Below are positions 34,598-36,823 of a DNA stretch of 36,823 nt, piece after piece. The stretch's first letter is position 1, and each line of letters begins with the position of its first letter. The DNA comes from a virus, in the IMG/VR virus record IMGVR_UViG_3300048996_000142, positions 1 to 36,823 of that record, one strand, 5' to 3'. Made by a program: the position numbers and the translations under genes. The notes under the pieces are model-generated. The model made no database searches and was not told the DNA's origin. It worked only from the letters and a program-made list of their open reading frames with translations.

Positions 34598-34932
34598 GGC
34601 CTCCACTCCTCGCGGTAGCCGGGCCGGTCCACGTAGGGCAGGGCGAGGAGGCGCAGCGTGGCGCATGGGTCCTTAGCGTGCCACTGAGTCGGGCCATCCT
34701 CGGCCACGCACTGGTGGTGGGTGCGAGCGTGCAGGTTAACGATGCGTCGCTTGGCGTCGATCTCGCGCAGCACCCGAGCCGGATCAGCGAACCGCGCGAT
34801 GTGCAGCGCCACCGGGGCCTGCGCATACGACCGAGGGATGCCCGTCACCATCTCCGGCGACGTGTTGGCCTCACGGACGATCCGCTCGTCCTCGTCGAGT
34901 TGGTCGCGCAGCCATCGCGCCAGCTCATCCAT
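34594..34932 (-). CDS. DUF6221-type protein
   Basis: A 112-aa product starting MDELARWLRDQLDEDERIVR. The full family pattern is visible: an N-terminal helix, VALHIARFADPARVLREIDA, KRRIVNLHARTHHQCVAEDG, and the ending PCATLRLLALPYVDRPGYREEWRP. DUF6221 proteins are common in Streptomyces genomes and phages and have no known role. Coupled to the recombinase gene by GTGA. Confidence 0.8.
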   Translation of the reverse strand: MDELARWLRDQLDEDERIVREANTSPEMVTGIPRSYAQAPVALHIARFADPARVLREIDAKRRIVNLHARTHHQCVAEDGPTQWHAKDPCATLRLLALPYVDRPGYREEWRP

Positions 34933-34934
34933 GG

Positions 34935-35117
34935 CTACCAGCCCTCCGGCGTCTCGGTCTCGATGGGCACCAACAGCGTCTCGCCCGAGTCGTATCCGGG
35001 CCACGTGACGTTACCTGCCACGTCGACGTGAGCACCGGCATCCTGTGCCCAGTTGAGGTATTCGGCGTCGCCGTGGCAGGCGGGCGATGCGTCGTGGGTG
35101 TCGTACCAGTCGCTCAT
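34935..35117 (-). CDS. small acidic protein
   Basis: A 60-aa product starting MSDWYDTHDASPACHGDAEY in an ATGA overlap with the gene upstream. Acidic, with NWAQDAGAHVDVAGNVTWPG and LLVPIETETPEGW. Not recognised. It lies 2 nt before the DUF6221 gene. Confidence 0.5.
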   Translation of the reverse strand: MSDWYDTHDASPACHGDAEYLNWAQDAGAHVDVAGNVTWPGYDSGETLLVPIETETPEGW

Positions 35118-35419
35118 GCGTGCCCCTTTCGAGACTCGGTCCAGGACCAGCCTTTTGGTGAACGGTGCTTGCCGTTGTGCCCTTCCGGCAGGAGGCAGAT
35201 GTCAGGCGGGTAGGGGTCTCCGACGAGGTGCGCAGGGCCGCCTATGTGACCGCACGGTGCTGTTCCTGGCGACGCGAAAGAAGCGAAGTGCTCGATATGC
35301 GCGAGGATGGCCCAGCCGTCGCGGGCGCAGTCGTGGTCCGGGCAGCCGCCACAAAAGTCACACCAGTGCGGGGTACACGGGCTCCGCATGGTTCGGCAGG
35401 TTTCGGGCCTCGCGGTCAT
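35114..35419 (-). CDS. Cys/His-rich small protein
   Basis: A 101-aa product starting MTARPETCRTMRSPCTPHWC at ATG 35419 (the adjacent ATG at 35422 gives one more residue). CTPHWCDFCGGCPDHDCARD has six metal-type ligands, and CGHIGGPAHLVGDPYPPDIC with LPEGHNGKH follows. Probably one or two zinc sites. The family is seen in Streptomyces phages; function unknown. Confidence 0.55.
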   Translation of the reverse strand: MTARPETCRTMRSPCTPHWCDFCGGCPDHDCARDGWAILAHIEHFASFASPGTAPCGHIGGPAHLVGDPYPPDICLLPEGHNGKHRSPKGWSWTESRKGHA

Positions 35420-35787
35420 CATCCCTCACCGCGACTGGGCGACTCATCGTGAGGCACGTCTCGGTTGGTGACGGCACGCCCGACCCAAGCGTTGAACTCC
35501 TGGCGCCTGCTGGAGTTGGGCACGAGCGTGTTGTCGTCCAGTTCCAGCACGTCGTTGACTATCTCCGAGTCGCCGTCAACAAGGACCGTGACCGTCAGGC
35601 GGCGGCGCAACATCCCGCGCAGGAGATCGCGCCATCCAAGGTGGATGGCGTGTCGAACGAATGGATCACCCAGAGGCTTTCGGAACTCGACGGTGCGGTC
35701 ATCGATGCGAGTGGTGACGTGATAGCGAAGCCCCGACAGGCGGCTGTCGTAGGTCGGCGAGATGGACTGGCGAAGGTTTTCCGGCAT
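35419..35787 (-). CDS. hypothetical phage protein
   Basis: A 122-aa product starting MPENLRQSISPTYDSRLSGL, first of the leftward set 35787-33578. Beta-rich N-terminus (RYHVTTRIDDRTVEFRKPLG), then RHAIHLGWRDLLRGMLRRRL and VTVLVDGDSEIVNDVLELDD. The mRNA may be nearly leaderless: TACAAT (minus strand, 35793-35798) lies 5 nt before the ATG. Not recognised. Confidence 0.55.
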   Translation of the reverse strand: MPENLRQSISPTYDSRLSGLRYHVTTRIDDRTVEFRKPLGDPFVRHAIHLGWRDLLRGMLRRRLTVTVLVDGDSEIVNDVLELDDNTLVPNSSRRQEFNAWVGRAVTNRDVPHDESPSRGEG

Positions 35788-35879
35788 GCCTAATTGTACC
35801 GTTTTTTCGCCCGCGATATGGCATGTTATCGAGAGTGGTCGACCCCAACGGGGAGCAGTTCAGCGGCCGTTGGTACGGC

Positions 35880-35913
35880 GAAGCCCCGCCCTCCCGAAGG
35901 AAGGCGGGGCTTC
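35880..35913. terminator. hairpin terminator
   Basis: GAAGCCCCGCC (35880-35890) pairs perfectly with GGCGGGGCTTC (35903-35913), followed by TTCG. It could stop transcripts from either side. Confidence 0.7.
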
Positions 35914-35916
35914 TTC

Positions 35917-36043
35917 GCGGGCCCCGAGAGACCTTGACCGTCAACGTCCCCTGGACGCTGGGTGCAGGCGTGCGCGTCTTGCCCTGTACGCGGGCTCCGA
36001 GAGCCTTGGCCGTCAAGCGGTTCGGCGTGCGCGTCCTGCCGTA
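35917..36043. repeat. two tandem degenerate ~55-73-bp units
   Basis: Unit 1 (35917-35989) and unit 2 (35990-36043) share GCGGGC-Y-CCGAGAG at the start, CTTG-R-CCGTCAA after it, GCGTGCGCGTC-Y-TGCC later and GTAC at the end. Unit 1 has about 19 extra nt in the middle. In unit 1 TTGACGGTCAA is a perfect palindrome (one mismatch in unit 2). No coding function fits; a regulatory RNA, protein-binding site or packaging-type site is possible. Confidence 0.6.
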
Positions 36044-36061
36044 CCCCCAGCATGACAGAAC

Positions 36062-36104
36062 CGCCCCCGGATCACTCACCGCGAAGGCGAGCAATCCGGG
36101 GGCG
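36062..36104 (-). terminator. terminator of the late-type leftward genes
   Basis: CGCCCCCGGAT (36062-36072) pairs perfectly with ATCCGGGGGCG (36094-36104), loop 21 nt, directly after the stop at 36108. Confidence 0.75.
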
Positions 36105-36107
36105 CTG

Positions 36108-36215
36108 TCACTCGGGTTCGTCGTCGGGTGGCCAGTCGGGTTCGAGGAACGGGCGCGGCGACAGCCAGAACGGTTCGGCGTCATCATCGTCCACCGGTCG
36201 CACTCCAGTTCTCAC
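36108..36215 (-). CDS. 35-residue acidic peptide
   Basis: Starts at GTG 36215 in a GTGA overlap and reads VRTGVRPVDDDDAEPFWLSP then RPFLEPDWPPDDEPE. Strongly acidic, Pro- and Trp-containing. The overlap and a terminator right after it support translation. Possible short late protein after the lysis-type genes; function unknown. Confidence 0.5.
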   Translation of the reverse strand: MRTGVRPVDDDDAEPFWLSPRPFLEPDWPPDDEPE

Positions 36216-36565
36216 GCGTCGACGTTGCGGAGGTATCGGGCTGCGGCCTCCGTCATCGGCTCGGCCGCGGGCGGCTCCATGCCGGCCTTCTTGATATGCG
36301 AGACCAGCGACCGGACCCGATGCAGGAGCCAGCCGATCGCCTCGTCCTGCTCGCCGATCCGCTCCCGCTGCTTCTCGGCTTCGCTCTCCTGGCGTTCGAC
36401 CCGCTTCTCCAGGCGCTCGATCGCCTTGCCCTGCTGCGTCGTGACTGCGAGGAAATCGTCGCGGTTCTCCTGGCGCTTGGTGCGCCGCGCCGAGCGGGCG
36501 GCCACCACGCCGCCCCCCGTGCCTATCAGTGCCAGCCCGGCCTGAATCCAGGTGTCCACGCCCAT
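36212..36565 (-). CDS. membrane-anchored coiled-coil protein (DUF2746-like, lysis-associated)
   Basis: A 117-aa product starting MGVDTWIQAGLALIGTGGGV. One N-terminal membrane segment (WIQAGLALIGTGGGVVAA), a basic stop-transfer region, then a coiled coil (TQQGKAIERLEKRVERQESE, AEKQRERIGEQDEAIGWLLH) and a short tail ending ARYLRNVDA. This layout is found in actinophage proteins that follow the endolysin and holin. It is coupled to the membrane protein upstream by a TGATG overlap. Confidence 0.7.
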   Translation of the reverse strand: MGVDTWIQAGLALIGTGGGVVAARSARRTKRQENRDDFLAVTTQQGKAIERLEKRVERQESEAEKQRERIGEQDEAIGWLLHRVRSLVSHIKKAGMEPPAAEPMTEAAARYLRNVDA

Positions 36566-36823
36566 CAGTAGCTCTCAACTCTCTTGGGCCGGGGCGGTTC
36601 CCGCCATCCGGCGACAACCAGTACCGGTGCGGCGATCGCCCCCCACACCACCGCCGCCAGCCACCCCCGCGGATAGTCCCCGAGGATCCAGGCGAGGAGA
36701 TACGACACAGTCCACGGCAGCACCATCAGCGGCAGCGCCAGAAACCCCGGCCAGTCCTTCTCCGGCGGCAGCCATGCCGAGACGATCGCGATGAGCCCGG
36801 ACACCACCCAGATCCAGCCCCAC
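36565..36823 (-). CDS. holin-like membrane protein, 5' end outside the window
   Basis: The frame stays open to the right edge (WGWIWVVSGLIAIVSAWLPP), so the true start is probably beyond it; an internal GTG at about 36807 would give 80 aa. Membrane segments: WVVSGLIAIVSAWL, LALPLMVLPWTVSYLLAWIL, and LAAVVWGAIAAPVLVVAGW, ending in basic PPRPKRVESY. Three helices with a charged C-terminus match phage holins. Context with the following coiled-coil membrane protein supports a lysis role. Confidence 0.6.
   Translation of the reverse strand, partial: WGWIWVVSGLIAIVSAWLPPEKDWPGFLALPLMVLPWTVSYLLAWILGDYPRGWLAAVVWGAIAAPVLVVAGWREPPRPKRVESY

Larger units (their letters stand above)
35788..36107. other. 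non-coding interval between late-type and accessory genes
   Basis: No gene that I can support in about 320 nt. From left to right it holds a TACAAT -10 candidate for the leftward genes, a terminator hairpin (35880-35913), a duplicated segment (35917-36043) and a second terminator (36062-36104). Long reading frames that cross it are repeat-derived and low complexity. Confidence 0.6.

Noticed and set aside
35699-36187. 162-codon leftward open frame across 35.7-36.2 kb
   Set aside because: It crosses two hairpin terminators and a tandem non-coding duplication, and its sequence is repeat-derived (RTRTPNRLTAKALG-like). No ribosome site or domain.

Overview
The window is high-GC actinobacterial DNA, most likely Streptomyces. 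It shows many GTG starts, a TAGGCT-type -10 element directly before an ATG, and families typical of Streptomyces (DUF6907, DUF6221, DUF6233). The gene content is that of a temperate phage or prophage: integrase, excisionase, repressors, antirepressor, RecT/YqaJ recombination, a replication initiator, DNA methyltransferase and, at the right edge, holin-like genes. No terminase, capsid or tail genes are present, so this is the lysogeny, early and accessory part of the genome. The main integrase lies inside the window and phage-like genes continue on both sides. It may therefore be a phage genome rather than a prophage cut at attP, or there may be a second element on the right; the sequence alone does not decide this.

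Left region (1-3.9 kb): a short leftward operon of small proteins ending in a DUF6907-like protein, two rightward regulators (1086-1355 and 1505-2266) each with repeated or palindromic upstream sites, and a divergent pair made of an XRE repressor and a Bro-N antirepressor, bounded by strong terminators.

Early region (3.9-25.5 kb), almost all leftward: a long chain of small genes joined by 1-4 nt stop/start overlaps. Embedded in it are the exonuclease/RecT pair (18.6-20.3 kb), a C5 cytosine methyltransferase with a long overlapping reading frame inside it (15.4-16.5 kb), a solo Phd-type antitoxin (14978-15310, the only rightward gene here), and a four-gene block (10.9-14.9 kb). That block holds a TcmP-like methyltransferase-fold protein, a small HNH nuclease, a ParB-radical SAM fusion and a replication initiator. 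The initiator gene itself carries six iterons at 12-bp phase and a GGGAA tract, a good candidate for the replication origin. Several Cys-rich small proteins and a nucleoside deoxyribosyltransferase-like protein complete the region.

Lysogeny switch (25.2-28.4 kb): excisionase-like gene and a Cro-like regulator to the left, repressor, an unknown gene and a tyrosine integrase to the right. Near-identical 17-bp palindromes lie in the divergent promoter and before the excisionase gene.

Accessory region (28.4-36.1 kb): small genes with their own regulators (XRE, GntR, ribbon-helix-helix, and a LexA DNA-binding domain without protease), two matches to the actinobacterial SOS box, a 14-bp motif repeated before three genes, a second tyrosine recombinase (Cre-like arrangement), and DUF6221 and DUF6233 proteins. 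After a terminator and a duplicated non-coding segment, three leftward genes at 36.1-36.8 kb look like the end of a late/lysis operon.
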